This document shows positions 27,490-36,749 of a stretch of DNA of 64,000 bases, piece by piece. The notes under the pieces were generated by a model. It was given only the letters and a program-made list of their open reading frames with translations. It did not search any database and had not been told where the DNA came from. The DNA lies in the NCBI RefSeq assembly GCF_017639205.1, contig NZ_CP071139.1, positions 5,207,501 through 5,271,500 on the forward strand, given 5' to 3'. Source of the DNA: Streptomyces nojiriensis. Its GTDB lineage: Bacteria; Actinomycetota; Actinomycetes; Streptomycetales; Streptomycetaceae. Numbering within the stretch: position 1 is the stretch's first letter; each line of letters begins with the position of its first letter. The position numbers and the translations under genes are program-made.

Positions 27490-27789
27490 ATGCTGACCCG
27501 ATCCGCCACCTACCCCGACCGGGAGACCGCCCAGTGGGCCACCCAGCAGGTGGTGACCGCCAACGAGCAGGTCATCCACCGCTGGCTCGCCCAGGGAACG
27601 CGGGCCCGCCTCACCCTGGAGGCCGCCTGGCCGTCCCGTGAAGAGCCCGTGGGCCGGGTGCAGCTGCAGGCGGCGGCGCTCGCCGGCCAGGAACCCGTCG
27701 ATGTCCGCGCCGCCCGTGTCGTGCTGCGCCGTGAGCCCGCCAGCCCGTACGGATTCGTCGTCCTGACCACCGTCCCGTTCTACCTGTAG
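27490..27789 (+). pseudogene. orphan C-terminus of an RNase A-like toxin
   Basis: 99 aa. TRSATYPDRETAQWATQQVV, a helix ending IHRWLAQG, PVGRVQL and VVLRREPASPYGFVVLTTVP follow the last two thirds of the RNase A-like toxin domain. The N-terminal segment with the catalytic His and Arg is missing, and the Tyr after the conserved Thr93 is Val95. It has no good ribosome-binding site. It looks like a displaced toxin module kept as a recombination cassette, or a remnant, rather than an active nuclease. Confidence 0.65.
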
Positions 27790-27801
27790 AGGCAGCCGAC
27801 C

Positions 27802-28458
27802 GTGTCCATGAAGCCCCTCGAACACGACCGGCGCTACGGCGAGCTGGATCAGGTGATGCGCGCCTACCTCGGCCGCCAAGGCGAGGACACGGCCGAGCAG
27901 CGCAGCCCTGCGCTCGACGCCTATCTGCGCCACACCTGGCACACCCGCCCCTGGGCCGTCGCGGAGGCGGAGCGCCAGCTGCGCGAGTACGGCCGCAACC
28001 CTCCGGGGCGCCTGCGGATCGACCTCGACGAGTTCTACGCCGTCCCCGACGTCGGGATCCCCCAGCCCGCCATCGGTGACTGGCTCCTCGTGCTCGCCGA
28101 CCACCTCAAGCAGAGCGTCGAGAACGGCGAGGTGCCGCCGCCGGCGACCCCGCAGACGCACTGGGAGTGGCACGCACGGTTCCCGGAGACCGGGCAGCTG
28201 CTGGGCGGTTGGTTCTCGCAGGACATCGTCGACGAATTCCCCGACCACGAGGCCGCGGTCGCGGACTACGCCGCCACCACCGACCCGCAGCTCGTCGCCC
28301 GCCTCGTCGGCGAGCTCCACGAGCTGCTCGCCCTCCCGCTGGACGAAGGCGACTACGCCCTGGCCGCCGCGGAGCTCGGCATGGAGGTCGATCCGCCCGA
28401 GCCGTTCTCGTACGGAGCGTGGTTCCGGTCGGTGGCGGCGACCCTGACCGGGGGCTGA
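27802..28458 (+). CDS. contact-dependent inhibition immunity protein, two CdiI-like domains
   Basis: 218 aa, acidic, cytoplasmic. The first half (ELDQVMRAYLG near 14-24, ALDAYLRH, later GDWLLVLADHL) and the second half (GGWFSQDIVDEF, AVADYAATTDPQLVARLVGELHELL, later YGAWFRSVAATL) share the plan of CdiI_2-type immunity proteins, so the gene looks like a fused duplication. It follows the orphan toxin by 12 nt. GTG 27802 has AGAGG upstream; ATG 27808 is an alternative. It probably protects against RNase A-like toxins of siblings. Confidence 0.68.
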   Translation: MSMKPLEHDRRYGELDQVMRAYLGRQGEDTAEQRSPALDAYLRHTWHTRPWAVAEAERQLREYGRNPPGRLRIDLDEFYAVPDVGIPQPAIGDWLLVLADHLKQSVENGEVPPPATPQTHWEWHARFPETGQLLGGWFSQDIVDEFPDHEAAVADYAATTDPQLVARLVGELHELLALPLDEGDYALAAAELGMEVDPPEPFSYGAWFRSVAATLTGG

Positions 28459-28538
28459 CCGCCAGGAGCCCCGGCTCGCGCCGTCTGCGCTGCGGGCGCA
28501 CCCTGGAGAGATGGGTGACCCCCTGGAGGTGATGCACC

Positions 28539-28811
28539 ATGGCCACGCTCGTCGGGTGGCATGTGGAGCTCGAATTCACCGAGGAGGGCCACCGCACCAG
28601 TGCGGCGGCCCTGGTCAGGCTCGGGGACGGCTCCGAGATCAAGGCGCGGGGCTATGCCTTGCGTCATCCCTCCGACCCGGAGCAGCTGAGGGTCGGGGAA
28701 GAGATCGCGGGCGCGCGTGCGCTCATGGATCTCGCGTCGCAGATGCTGCAGAAGGCCCACGCCGAGATCGATGAGGCCACGGGCCGTCATTCCTACCCGC
28801 TCAACGGCTGA
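28539..28811 (+). CDS. DUF1876 family protein
   Basis: 90 aa. The pattern (W.VELEFTEE...T.A.ALVRLGDG.EIKARGYALRHPSDPEQLRVGEEIAGARALMDLA) matches DUF1876, a small actinobacterial family with a double-stranded-RNA-binding-like alpha-beta plan but no proven role. ATG 28539 follows GGAGGTG. Its stop is 17 nt before a bidirectional hairpin that separates it from the convergent ABC genes. Confidence 0.85.
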   Translation: MATLVGWHVELEFTEEGHRTSAAALVRLGDGSEIKARGYALRHPSDPEQLRVGEEIAGARALMDLASQMLQKAHAEIDEATGRHSYPLNG

Positions 28812-28828
28812 GCGGCACGCTCACAGGC

Positions 28829-28865
28829 CCGCTGACGGGTTCCGGCAAGGAGCCCGTCAGCGGGT
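28829..28865. terminator. bidirectional terminator between DUF1876 and ABC permease genes
   Basis: Perfect 12-bp stem CCCGCTGACGGG / CCCGTCAGCGGG with a 13-nt loop. The permease stop codon lies inside the right arm. Confidence 0.8.
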
Positions 28866-29608
28866 CCTGCCGCGGAACAGGACCGCCGCCAGGGTCACGG
28901 CCACGGCCGTGATGCCCGCGCACCAGGTCAGGGCCACCCAGGGGGCGTTCTCCGCGGGCTGCGCCAGGAGCAGTGCGCGCAGGGATTCGATCACCGGGGT
29001 CAGCGGCTGGTGGTCGGCGAAGCCGTGGAGCCAGCCGGGCATGGTCTCGATGGGGACGAAAGCGCTGGACGGGTACGGCAGGAACATCATCAGGAAGGTG
29101 AAGCCGCCCGCCGCCTCCGGGGACTTGGCGAGCAGCCCGAGTGCGGCGGCCAGCCACGAGATCGCCGTGATGTACGTCAGCAGCAGGCCGGCCGCGGCGA
29201 GGAAGGCGGCCGGTCCGGCCTGCGGGCGGAATCCGATGGCGAGGGCGACGGCGAGGACCAGGGTGGTGGAGACCAGGTTGCGCACCACCGAGGCCGTGAC
29301 GTGCCCGGCGAGGATCGGGATGCCGCCGACGTCGAGGGAGCGGAAGCGGTCGATGACGCCGTTCGCCATGTCCTCGCTGACGCTGACGGCGGTGGAGGCC
29401 GCGCCGAAGCCCGCGCAGAGCAGCATGGCGCCGGGCACCACGTACATCACGTACGCCGTGCCGGTGTCGATGGCACCGCCGAAGAAGTAGACGAAGATCA
29501 GCATCAGCATGACGGGCAGCATCAGGGCGGCGATCAGCGCGTCGGGGCGGCGGCTGCTGATGCGGAGGCTGCGGCCGGCCAGGGCGAAGGCGTGCACGGG
29601 CGGGGCGG

Positions 29609-29612
<4 letters not shown>
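28857..29612 (-). CDS. ABC-2 type transporter permease (DrrB-like)
   Basis: 251 aa with six hydrophobic segments. RRPDALIAALMLPVMLMLIFVYFFGGAI at the N-terminus and the central VSVSEDMANGVIDRFRSLD loop are typical of DrrB-type ABC-2 exporter permeases. It pairs with the ATPase upstream, whose stop it overlaps (ATGA), to form a drug or lipid exporter. The stop codon lies within a terminator stem. Confidence 0.9.
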
Positions 29613-30544
<932 letters not shown>

Positions 30545-30572
30545 GAGGGACGGTGCTCCCTTCCCAGCTTCT

Positions 30573-30587
30573 GCGTATGCCTTACGC
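30573..30587. promoter_or_regulatory. small inverted repeat in the ABC/TetR intergenic region
   Basis: GCGTA-N5-TACGC, just upstream of the ABC ATPase gene and next to the larger palindrome. It may be a second regulator-binding site. Confidence 0.4.
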
Positions 30588-30589
30588 TC

Positions 30590-30612
30590 TTCTGTGTAAG
30601 TAATACACAGAA
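30590..30612. promoter_or_regulatory. probable TetR operator
   Basis: TTCTGTGTA-AGTAA-TACACAGAA: perfect 9-bp arms with a 5-nt centre, midway between the divergent ABC ATPase and tetR starts. It is AT-rich against the high-GC background and overlaps a likely -10 region, so it is the natural binding site of the adjacent TetR protein. Confidence 0.75.
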
Positions 30613-30645
30613 CTAGGATGGGGGTCAATCGAGGAGTGGGCGGTC

Positions 30646-31425
30646 ATGGCGGACGAGGACGACGAGGGCGGCGGGACCGGGCTCCCGGCCAGCCTGGAGA
30701 TGGCCTGGGGCCTGCGCGAACGTCCGGGGAAGGGGCCGCGCCCCACGCTCACGCTGCCGAAGATCGTGGAGGCGGCCGTGACGCTGGCGGCCGGTGAGGG
30801 CATGGACGCCGTCTCCATGGGCCGGGTGGCCAAGGAGCTGGGCGTCTCGACGATGTCCCTCTACCGGTACGTCGCCGCCAAGGAGGAGCTGTACGTCCTC
30901 ATGTCGGACGCGGGGGTCGGCACCCCGCCGCCGCTGCCGCCGGAGGCGGAGGGACGGGGCTGGCGCGAGCTGCTGACCGACTGGGCGTACGCGCAGCGGG
31001 CCGTGCTCATGGCCAACTCCTGGATCCTGCGCATCCCGATCACGGCCCCGCCCGCGACCCCGAACCAGCTGGCCTGGATGGACCGGGGCCTCGGCGCGAT
31101 GGCCGGCACGGATCTGGCGGAGGGTGAGAAGCTCTCCACGATCATCCTGATCGGCGGCCTGGTGCGGAACGAGGCCACGATGGCCGCCGACATGATCGAC
31201 GCCATCGTGAAGTCGGGCGTGACCCCCGAGCAGGCCCTGGCCCGGTACGTCCGCACCCTGCGGCTGCTCGCCGGCCCGGAGAGCCACCCGGCCGTGACGC
31301 GGCTGCTGGATTCGGACGCCTTCAGCGGCTCCGGCGAGCCGGACTTCCAGTTCCGCTTCGCCCTGGACCGGCTGCTGGACGGTCTGGCCGGGCTGATCGA
31401 CAGCCGGAGCGGGTCCGCACCGTGA
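30646..31425 (+). CDS. TetR/AcrR family transcriptional regulator
   Basis: 259 aa. An N-terminal extension (about 33 residues) precedes the TetR HTH (LPKIVEAAVTLAAGEGMDAVSMGRVAKELGVSTMSLYRYVAAKEEL). The C-terminal ligand domain is of the TetR_C type. It should repress the divergent DrrAB-like exporter and be released by the exported compound. GTCATGG with GTG/GGAG-like sequence precedes ATG 30646. Confidence 0.92.
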   Translation: MADEDDEGGGTGLPASLEMAWGLRERPGKGPRPTLTLPKIVEAAVTLAAGEGMDAVSMGRVAKELGVSTMSLYRYVAAKEELYVLMSDAGVGTPPPLPPEAEGRGWRELLTDWAYAQRAVLMANSWILRIPITAPPATPNQLAWMDRGLGAMAGTDLAEGEKLSTIILIGGLVRNEATMAADMIDAIVKSGVTPEQALARYVRTLRLLAGPESHPAVTRLLDSDAFSGSGEPDFQFRFALDRLLDGLAGLIDSRSGSAP

Positions 31426-31616
31426 GGGCGGACCGGGCGGCGGCGGCAGCGACGTCCGTTATCCGGTCCCCCTTTTCCACTGATCGGCAACCGGGCGGTG
31501 TCCTTCGGAGGAACCGATGGTGACAGCCCGTCAGCAGTGTGGAAAACGACCAATGCTCTGACCGGTATCGGAAAGTTATGATCCGGTGCATTGTTTTTTG
31601 CACGGGGGAGCGTTCA

Positions 31617-31958
31617 GTGAATTTCGATGCCGACGGCAACCAAGTGGGAGAGGGGCATCCCTACTGCCCATACTGCAAACTCGGCGAGCGGGAGCGGTGG
31701 GACAAGGAAACGGAATGGATTCGTCAAGGCTTTCTGCGCATATCGGATCTCACCGCCCGGGAACTTCAGATGTTCCATGAGATGACGTGCGGGCCCTCGA
31801 ACGGCGAGCTTGCGAAAAGGCTCGGCATGACCATTCGCACCGTGAAATTCCATCTGGAGAACATACGCGGGAAACTGGGCGGCATTTCCCGCACCCAGGC
31901 GTGCTTACTCGCCGTGCACCACCGGATCGCCACCTGCCCCGCCGGACACATGGCCTGA
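31617..31958 (+). CDS. short LuxR-type helix-turn-helix protein with CPYC motif
   Basis: 113 aa. The N-terminal segment YCPYCKLGERERW has a Cys-Xaa-Xaa-Cys pair. The rest is a GerE/LuxR HTH (LTARELQMFHEMTCGPSNGELAKRLGMTIRTVKFHLENIRGKLGGISRTQACLLAV). There is no receiver or ligand domain. GTG 31617 lies 6 nt after GGGGGAG. Lower GC than neighbours suggests acquisition. The Cys residues could sense redox or bind metal. The target is unknown; the metalloprotease/lipoprotein genes beside it converge on it. Confidence 0.78.
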   Translation: MNFDADGNQVGEGHPYCPYCKLGERERWDKETEWIRQGFLRISDLTARELQMFHEMTCGPSNGELAKRLGMTIRTVKFHLENIRGKLGGISRTQACLLAVHHRIATCPAGHMA

Positions 31959-31966
31959 GGGGCTGC

Positions 31967-32800
31967 TCACGGTACGGCCGGACCCTGTATGTAGCGCCCG
32001 GCCGTGTCGTAGGGCCAGGCGTTGGACAGGCAGCCGTCGAGGCCCTTGATCTGCTGCATCATCGCGGGCGCGAGGGCGCCCGGACCGGCGCAGCTCTCGT
32101 GCCCGCGGCCTATCTCGTGGCCCACTTCGTGGTTGATGATGAGGGCCCGGTACTGCTGGACGGGCCCGTCGAACTGCGGCGAACCCCGGACCCAGCGCTT
32201 CAGGTTGACCACGACCGTGTGTCCCGTACGGCAGTTCACGTTCCCGCGGCTCGCCGGCGTGCTCACGTCGCACAGCCGGTCGGTGGTCCCGGGCGTCGCC
32301 ACTTTGACGGTGAAGTCCACGGGCCCGGAGGAGACGAGCTGGAAGCCGTACGCCGTGTTCCTCGTCCAGCCGCGTGCGTGCCCGAGGATGTCGGACACCT
32401 CCCGGGCGGTCTGCGGCCCCGGTAACCGGATCCCGTCCTCGATCTCCACCCGGTAGCGCCGGATCTGCCCCTGTCCTTGGGCCTTCCCCTGGGCCTGGAC
32501 GACCGTGAAGGTGCCCGGGCCGGTCTCCGGTACGTCATCACCGGGGGTCGCCGAGGGGGACGGGGAGGGCGTGGGGGACGCGGAGGGGGGAGGCGGCGGG
32601 GGCGCGGGGGGAGTCGCCGGGCCGGCGGTCGGCTCTGCCGGGGTCGCGCGCGCGGGCGGTTCGGACGGTGCGGGCAGGAGCGCGAGGGCGGTCCCCGCCC
32701 CGGCGCAGCCCACCGCCGCCACGATGGTGACGGCCAGGGTCCGTTTCTTCCTCCTGCGCCGTGCCTCGGTCCGGGTCAGGCCGGCGGCTCGCTTCCCCAC
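31967..32800 (-). CDS. DUF3152 protein, probable secreted metzincin-like metalloprotease
   Basis: 277 aa. A basic N-terminus and single membrane segment or uncleaved signal (about 22-42) precede a long Pro/Ser linker (43-95) and a DUF3152 domain. This holds HEVGHEIGRGH (His224, Glu225, His228, His234), the HExxHxxGxxH zinc motif of metzincins, and a later Met (PAMMQQI) that could form the Met-turn. It should act outside the membrane. It lies 3 nt after the lipoprotein gene on the same strand, so it may process an exported product of this module. Confidence 0.83.
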   Translation of the reverse strand: MGKRAAGLTRTEARRRRKKRTLAVTIVAAVGCAGAGTALALLPAPSEPPARATPAEPTAGPATPPAPPPPPPSASPTPSPSPSATPGDDVPETGPGTFTVVQAQGKAQGQGQIRRYRVEIEDGIRLPGPQTAREVSDILGHARGWTRNTAYGFQLVSSGPVDFTVKVATPGTTDRLCDVSTPASRGNVNCRTGHTVVVNLKRWVRGSPQFDGPVQQYRALIINHEVGHEIGRGHESCAGPGALAPAMMQQIKGLDGCLSNAWPYDTAGRYIQGPAVP

Positions 32801-32803
32801 GGG

Positions 32804-33754
32804 TCAGGCGCCGGCGATCAGGGACGCGGCGAGCTTCATCCGCTCGTCCAGCTGCTTCTTCGCCCGGTCGAGGTTCTCGGCGTTCTGCTCGATGACCCGC
32901 TTCTGGTAGGCGAGTTCCACCGTGTACCAGATGCCCACGAGGTTGGTTTCCTTCTTGCAGTCCACGTCCTGCTTGGCCATGGCGATCGCCTGCGGGCTGC
33001 TGAGGTTGGCGTCCTCGATGCCGGGCGGGCGGTCCATCGGGTTGTCGACGGTGTATCCGTGCTTGCCCATGCACTCGCTCCAGGACTTGATCGCCTTGGT
33101 GACCCTGCTGTCCTTCCGGGAGCGGGCGTAGGCGTCGAAACCGAAGCCCTGCACGACCATGGATTCCACCGTGTCCTTGGTGGGTGACAGCAGTTTCAGC
33201 GAGCTTTCGCGCGCGCAGCCGCCCGCGGGGACCTTCTGGCCGGCGACGACCGTGGTGGCGACGTCGGACTTCTCGGCCTCTTCCTGGCTCATGGGGACCG
33301 GGAGGGACGGGTCCACCTCGAGGCCGTGCAGGACCAGCTTCTCGTTGGGCCCGAGCTGCGGCTGCGGGGGCTTCTCCCGGCCGGAGAGCTGAGGGTTCTC
33401 GAAGCCCAACCGGGCCGCCTCGGCCGGATCGGAGAGCCCGTACCGCCGGGCGAAGTCGTGCTTGACCGCCGGGTCGGCCTTCTGCCGCAGTTGGTAGCGG
33501 AAGCCGTAGCGCTGCATGCACTGGTCGATGAGGATGTCCTGGGCCTCGCCGAGCACGCCCAGTTGCTGTTCGTCCGGGAGGTAGGCGGAGATCGGGAAGG
33601 TGAGGCTCCGGCTTTCGAGCAGCGTCGGCACGGCGCCGATCGCGGGTTCCTCGGCGGAGTCTTCGCCGCCCGACTGCGAGCATCCCGTCAGGAGGAGTGC
33701 CAGCACGGCTGCGGAAGCCGTCAGGACGGGGCGGGGTGAACGCGTCGAGAACAT
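32804..33754 (-). CDS. lipoprotein with Cys-Met-x3-Gly motifs (module 1)
   Basis: 316 aa. Signal peptide with lipobox LLLTGC (Cys25). Repeated Cys motifs DQCMQRYGF and SECMGKHGYTVDNP with further Cys at DCKKE, and a charged helical C-terminus. The same motifs occur in the lipoproteins at 34441 and 59464, so they form one family. Function unknown. It lies downstream of the I36-like gene and a hairpin, and is followed by the DUF3152 protease gene. Confidence 0.8.
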   Translation of the reverse strand: MFSTRSPRPVLTASAAVLALLLTGCSQSGGEDSAEEPAIGAVPTLLESRSLTFPISAYLPDEQQLGVLGEAQDILIDQCMQRYGFRYQLRQKADPAVKHDFARRYGLSDPAEAARLGFENPQLSGREKPPQPQLGPNEKLVLHGLEVDPSLPVPMSQEEAEKSDVATTVVAGQKVPAGGCARESSLKLLSPTKDTVESMVVQGFGFDAYARSRKDSRVTKAIKSWSECMGKHGYTVDNPMDRPPGIEDANLSSPQAIAMAKQDVDCKKETNLVGIWYTVELAYQKRVIEQNAENLDRAKKQLDERMKLAASLIAGA

Positions 33755-33790
33755 GGTGGCTCCGATGAGGGATGGCTAGGATGCAGGAGC

Positions 33791-33825
33791 GGCAGCTCCG
33801 CCCGGCGATTACGGGCGGAGCTGCC
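33791..33825 (-). terminator. hairpin between I36-like gene and lipoprotein gene (module 1)
   Basis: 13-bp perfect stem GGCAGCTCCGCCC / complement, 9-nt loop, 31 nt after the stop of the small secreted protein gene. It may end most transcripts and let some read through into the lipoprotein gene. Confidence 0.7.
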
Positions 33826-33855
33826 GTCTCTCGTGTGCGGTCCAGGCGGTGAGGC

Positions 33856-34251
33856 CTAGCGGGGGTACGCCGAGGAGATCGAGTTGACCCAGGTCCCCGC
33901 GAGGTTGCCGCGGGTGTTGGCGGAGAGGTAGCCGCCGTATCCCTGGCCCTTCCAGTTGGTGTAGACGTCCCAGGTGTAGGTGTCCTGGTTGATGAAGGAC
34001 TCGGTGTAGTCGTTCGTGGTGTGGCCGGCGCAGCTCTGCGAACCCTTGAAGTAGTCGTTCGAGAAGTCCTCGTCGGAGCTGTAGAGGTCGAAGACCGAGT
34101 TCGTCTGGTTCGATCCGCAGAACAGGCCCAGCTCGCCGGAGGTGAGCCAGCCGTCCTTGGCGGCGGCGGAAGCGGAACCGGCGCCGACGGCCACGGCGCC
34201 GATGACGAGGCCGGCGGCCGCGAAGGCACGCAGGGAATTACGGAGCTTCAT
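33856..34251 (-). CDS. small secreted protein, I36 peptidase-inhibitor-like (module 1)
   Basis: 131 aa. Signal peptide with AxA cleavage (GSASAAA, near 26-28). The mature part is aromatic and Gly/Asn-rich with a Cys pair (FCGSN, QSCAG) and resembles the beta-rich I36 inhibitor/crystallin-like family (NLAGTWVNSISSAYPR near the end). The family includes metalloprotease inhibitors; this role is only possible here. AAAGAG supports the second ATG (34251). It is divergent from the adaptor/ABC genes of the same module. Confidence 0.72.
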   Translation of the reverse strand: MKLRNSLRAFAAAGLVIGAVAVGAGSASAAAKDGWLTSGELGLFCGSNQTNSVFDLYSSDEDFSNDYFKGSQSCAGHTTNDYTESFINQDTYTWDVYTNWKGQGYGGYLSANTRGNLAGTWVNSISSAYPR

Positions 34252-34440
34252 CATTCATCTCTTTCGGTGGAAGCGTTGAGATCTTCGGTGTCCGAGAACT
34301 CGTCCATTGCGGGTCGAGCCCCGAACGTCAAGGAGTGGATCACGCCATCCCGGGATTTCACAACTGTCCTCGGGTACAGGTGCGTGATCTTGTTTTTCCC
34401 CTAGGGTGTTGCTGATCCCACATGCCTCTGGAGGCCTGCT

Positions 34441-34986
34441 GTGCCATTTCGACGGGCCCGATCCGTGGCCGCCCCCGCGCTGTTGTCGGCGATTTTCCTG
34501 TTGTCCGGATGCGCGGGCGAGGATTCCGCATCTCCGTCTCCGTCTTCCTCTCCCTCCGTTTCTGGTTCCGTTTCTCCTTCCGCTGCCGCTCCGCAGTCCG
34601 GGCAGGCCAAGGGGGCGGTCGATCCCAAGCAGGCCGACTTCTTCCGGTGCCTCAAGGAAAAGGGGCTTCCCATGAAGGAAACGGATTCCGGAATTCCGGT
34701 CGTGGATTCGAGCAAGGCGGATCCCGCCAAGGTCAAGGAAGCCGAATCCGCTTGCGACAGCCGTCGATCGGTTCCGCCGGTGACCCCCGAACAGTTGGCC
34801 CAAGCGAAGACGTTCACCGCGTGCATGCGATCGAACGGCGTTGCCGACTTCCCCGATCCCGACCCGAAGACCGCCGAGCACGACATGGAGAAGCTCCGTC
34901 TGAAGGAGTCGCCGGAGGGTTTCGCCGCCCTGCAGAAGTGCGGTGGCAAGGGCGGTTCGCTGACCGGCGGGCAGAGCGCCGGATGA
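34441..34986 (+). CDS. lipoprotein with CM-x3-G motif, first gene of ABC operon (module 1)
   Basis: 181 aa. Lipobox LLSGC (Cys24), then a Ser/Pro linker and a domain with FRCLKEKGLP and TACMRSNGVADFPDPDP, a motif pair I recall in actinobacterial lipoproteins encoded before MacB-like ABC genes. GTG 34441 follows GGAGG. Its stop overlaps the adaptor gene ATG (ATGA). It may capture the exported substrate at the membrane face. Confidence 0.8.
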   Translation: MPFRRARSVAAPALLSAIFLLSGCAGEDSASPSPSSSPSVSGSVSPSAAAPQSGQAKGAVDPKQADFFRCLKEKGLPMKETDSGIPVVDSSKADPAKVKEAESACDSRRSVPPVTPEQLAQAKTFTACMRSNGVADFPDPDPKTAEHDMEKLRLKESPEGFAALQKCGGKGGSLTGGQSAG

Positions 34987-36749
34987 CGGAGGACACAAGG
35001 GAAGTCGCGCCCGACGAACCCGCCGCGGAGGCTGCGGAGGCCGCGGAGGTCGAGGAGGTCGAGGACGCCGAAGAGGCCGAAGAGGCCGACGGCGCCGAGG
35101 CTTCCGCCGGTCTGTCCCGGCGCCGCACCTGGGTGGCGGCCGTCGCGGCGGGGGCGGTCCTGCTCTCCGCCGCCGGCGTCGCCGCCTCGCTGGTGATCAA
35201 GTCGCCCGCCCAGACCGCCGCGGAGGCGGGTCCGCCGCCCCTGGACGTACTCATCGCACGCGTCGAGAAGCGCGTGCTGCGCGACACCGTCATCCTGCGC
35301 GGCACGGTCACCTCGGCGCAGGCCGTCCAGGTCACCCCGACCGTCACGGGCGGGGAGGGTGCGGGCCCGGCCGTGGTCACCAAGGTCGCCGTCCGCCAGG
35401 GCGACAAGGTCGAGGCGGGCAAGGTGCTCCTGGAGGTGTCCGGGCGCCCCGTCTTCGCGCTCCCCGGCGGGCTGCCGGTGTACCGGGACCTGAAGCCGGG
35501 TGCCACCGGCGACGACGTGAAGCAGTTGCAGAAGGCCCTGGCCGGGCTCGGCCACGGCACCGGATCCGACGCGGCCGGCACCTTCGGCGCGGGTACCAAG
35601 GCCGCGCTGGGCGCCTTCTACAAGTCGATCGGCTACGACCCGCTGCCCGCGGTGGCCGACCGCGGCGAGGCCGTGAAGTCCGCCGAGGACGCGGTCACTT
35701 CCGCCGAGCGCTCCCTGGAGGACGCCAAGGCCGCCGCCGCGAACACCGGCACCGGCGGCACGGGCGGCACGGGCGGTACCGGGAGCACGGGCAGCACGGG
35801 CAGCACGGGCAGCACGGGTACGACGGGCACCTCCGGCACCACGGGTACGACGGGAAGTACCGGTACCACGGGCGGCTCGGGCACCAAGAGTTCCGGCGGC
35901 AGCGGTGGTGGTGGCAAGGGATCCGGCCAGGACGGCGCCCGCGCGGTCGCCCGTGCCCAGGAGGACCTGCGCAAGGCCCGCGAGCGCCTCGCCGAGGCCC
36001 GGGCGGCTGCCGGCCCCATGCTCCCGGTCGGCGAGGTCGTCTTCCTGGAGTCCTTCCCGGCCCGCGCCGACTCGGTCACCGTCCGCCCCGGCTCCCCGGT
36101 CAGCGGCTCCGCGATGTCCCTGTCGGCGGGTGCGCTCGTCGTCCGCGGCCAGCTCCAGGAACACCAGAAGGGCCTGGTCCACGCAGGCCAGAAGGTCGAG
36201 ATCCTCTCCGAGATCAGCGGGGTCACGGCAGCCGCCGAGGTGCAGTCGGTCGCCGACACCGCGCAGTCGGCGCCCGCGCCGGGCACCGGGTCCAACGGCG
36301 GCCAGGGACAGGGCCAGGGCCAAGGCCAGGGGCAGGGCCAGCAGGCTCCCGCCCCCGGCGGGCCGAGCGGCTACGAGATGCTCGTACGCCCCCTCGCCCC
36401 GCTGGACACCAAGCTCGTCGGCCAAGACGTCCGGCTGACCGTGGAAGCCGCCGCGACCGACGGCAACGCGCTCGTCGTCCCGGTGTCCGCGGTCTCCGCC
36501 CAGGCCGACGGCCGCACCATCGTCACCGTGGTCGACGGTACGGGTGCCCAGCACCGCGTCGAGGTCCGGCCCGGCACCACCGGTGACGGCTACGTGGAGG
36601 TCCGGCCCACCGGGGACGGCACCCTCGCGGACGGCGACTCCGTGGTCATCGGCGTCAACCCCGGCGTCGCGAACAAGCAGCCCGGCAAGCAGAACGACGG
36701 GAAGAGCGGCGGGACCGGCGGGGGCGGCAAGAGTGGCGGCGGTTCATGA
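34983..36749 (+). CDS. peptidoglycan-binding / HlyD-type periplasmic adaptor (module 1)
   Basis: 588 aa. An acidic Glu/Ala-rich cytoplasmic N-terminus and one membrane segment (about 49-71) precede an adaptor barrel (VILRGTVTSAQAVQV...) split by a peptidoglycan-binding domain (GATGDDVKQLQKALAGLG, 177-220). Next come a coiled-coil hairpin interrupted by a Gly/Ser/Thr repeat (about 258-300) and the second half of the barrel. The Gln/Gly repeat near 440-452 and Gly/Ser tail are low complexity. It should link the ABC permease to the cell wall. Stop overlaps the ATPase start (ATGA). Confidence 0.86.
   Translation: MTEDTREVAPDEPAAEAAEAAEVEEVEDAEEAEEADGAEASAGLSRRRTWVAAVAAGAVLLSAAGVAASLVIKSPAQTAAEAGPPPLDVLIARVEKRVLRDTVILRGTVTSAQAVQVTPTVTGGEGAGPAVVTKVAVRQGDKVEAGKVLLEVSGRPVFALPGGLPVYRDLKPGATGDDVKQLQKALAGLGHGTGSDAAGTFGAGTKAALGAFYKSIGYDPLPAVADRGEAVKSAEDAVTSAERSLEDAKAAAANTGTGGTGGTGGTGSTGSTGSTGSTGTTGTSGTTGTTGSTGTTGGSGTKSSGGSGGGGKGSGQDGARAVARAQEDLRKARERLAEARAAAGPMLPVGEVVFLESFPARADSVTVRPGSPVSGSAMSLSAGALVVRGQLQEHQKGLVHAGQKVEILSEISGVTAAAEVQSVADTAQSAPAPGTGSNGGQGQGQGQGQGQGQQAPAPGGPSGYEMLVRPLAPLDTKLVGQDVRLTVEAAATDGNALVVPVSAVSAQADGRTIVTVVDGTGAQHRVEVRPGTTGDGYVEVRPTGDGTLADGDSVVIGVNPGVANKQPGKQNDGKSGGTGGGGKSGGGS
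35750..35890 (+). repeat. low-complexity Gly/Ser/Thr repeat in adaptor gene
   Basis: Imperfect repeats of a 9-nt ggcagcacg/ggtacgacg type encode GSTGSTGTTG-like sequence between the two helices of the adaptor hairpin. Slippage could alter its length. Confidence 0.7.

Noticed and set aside
33856..34251. Lactococcin-972-type bacteriocin
   Set aside because: The mature sequence lacks the family's typical Tyr/Gly/Trp start and His/Ser tail; an I36-like fold fits better, although a bacteriocin-like role is not excluded.
35750..35890. Possible CRISPR-like array
   Set aside because: The short repeats are in-frame Gly/Ser/Thr codons of the adaptor gene, with no unique spacers. No CRISPR array was seen anywhere in the window.
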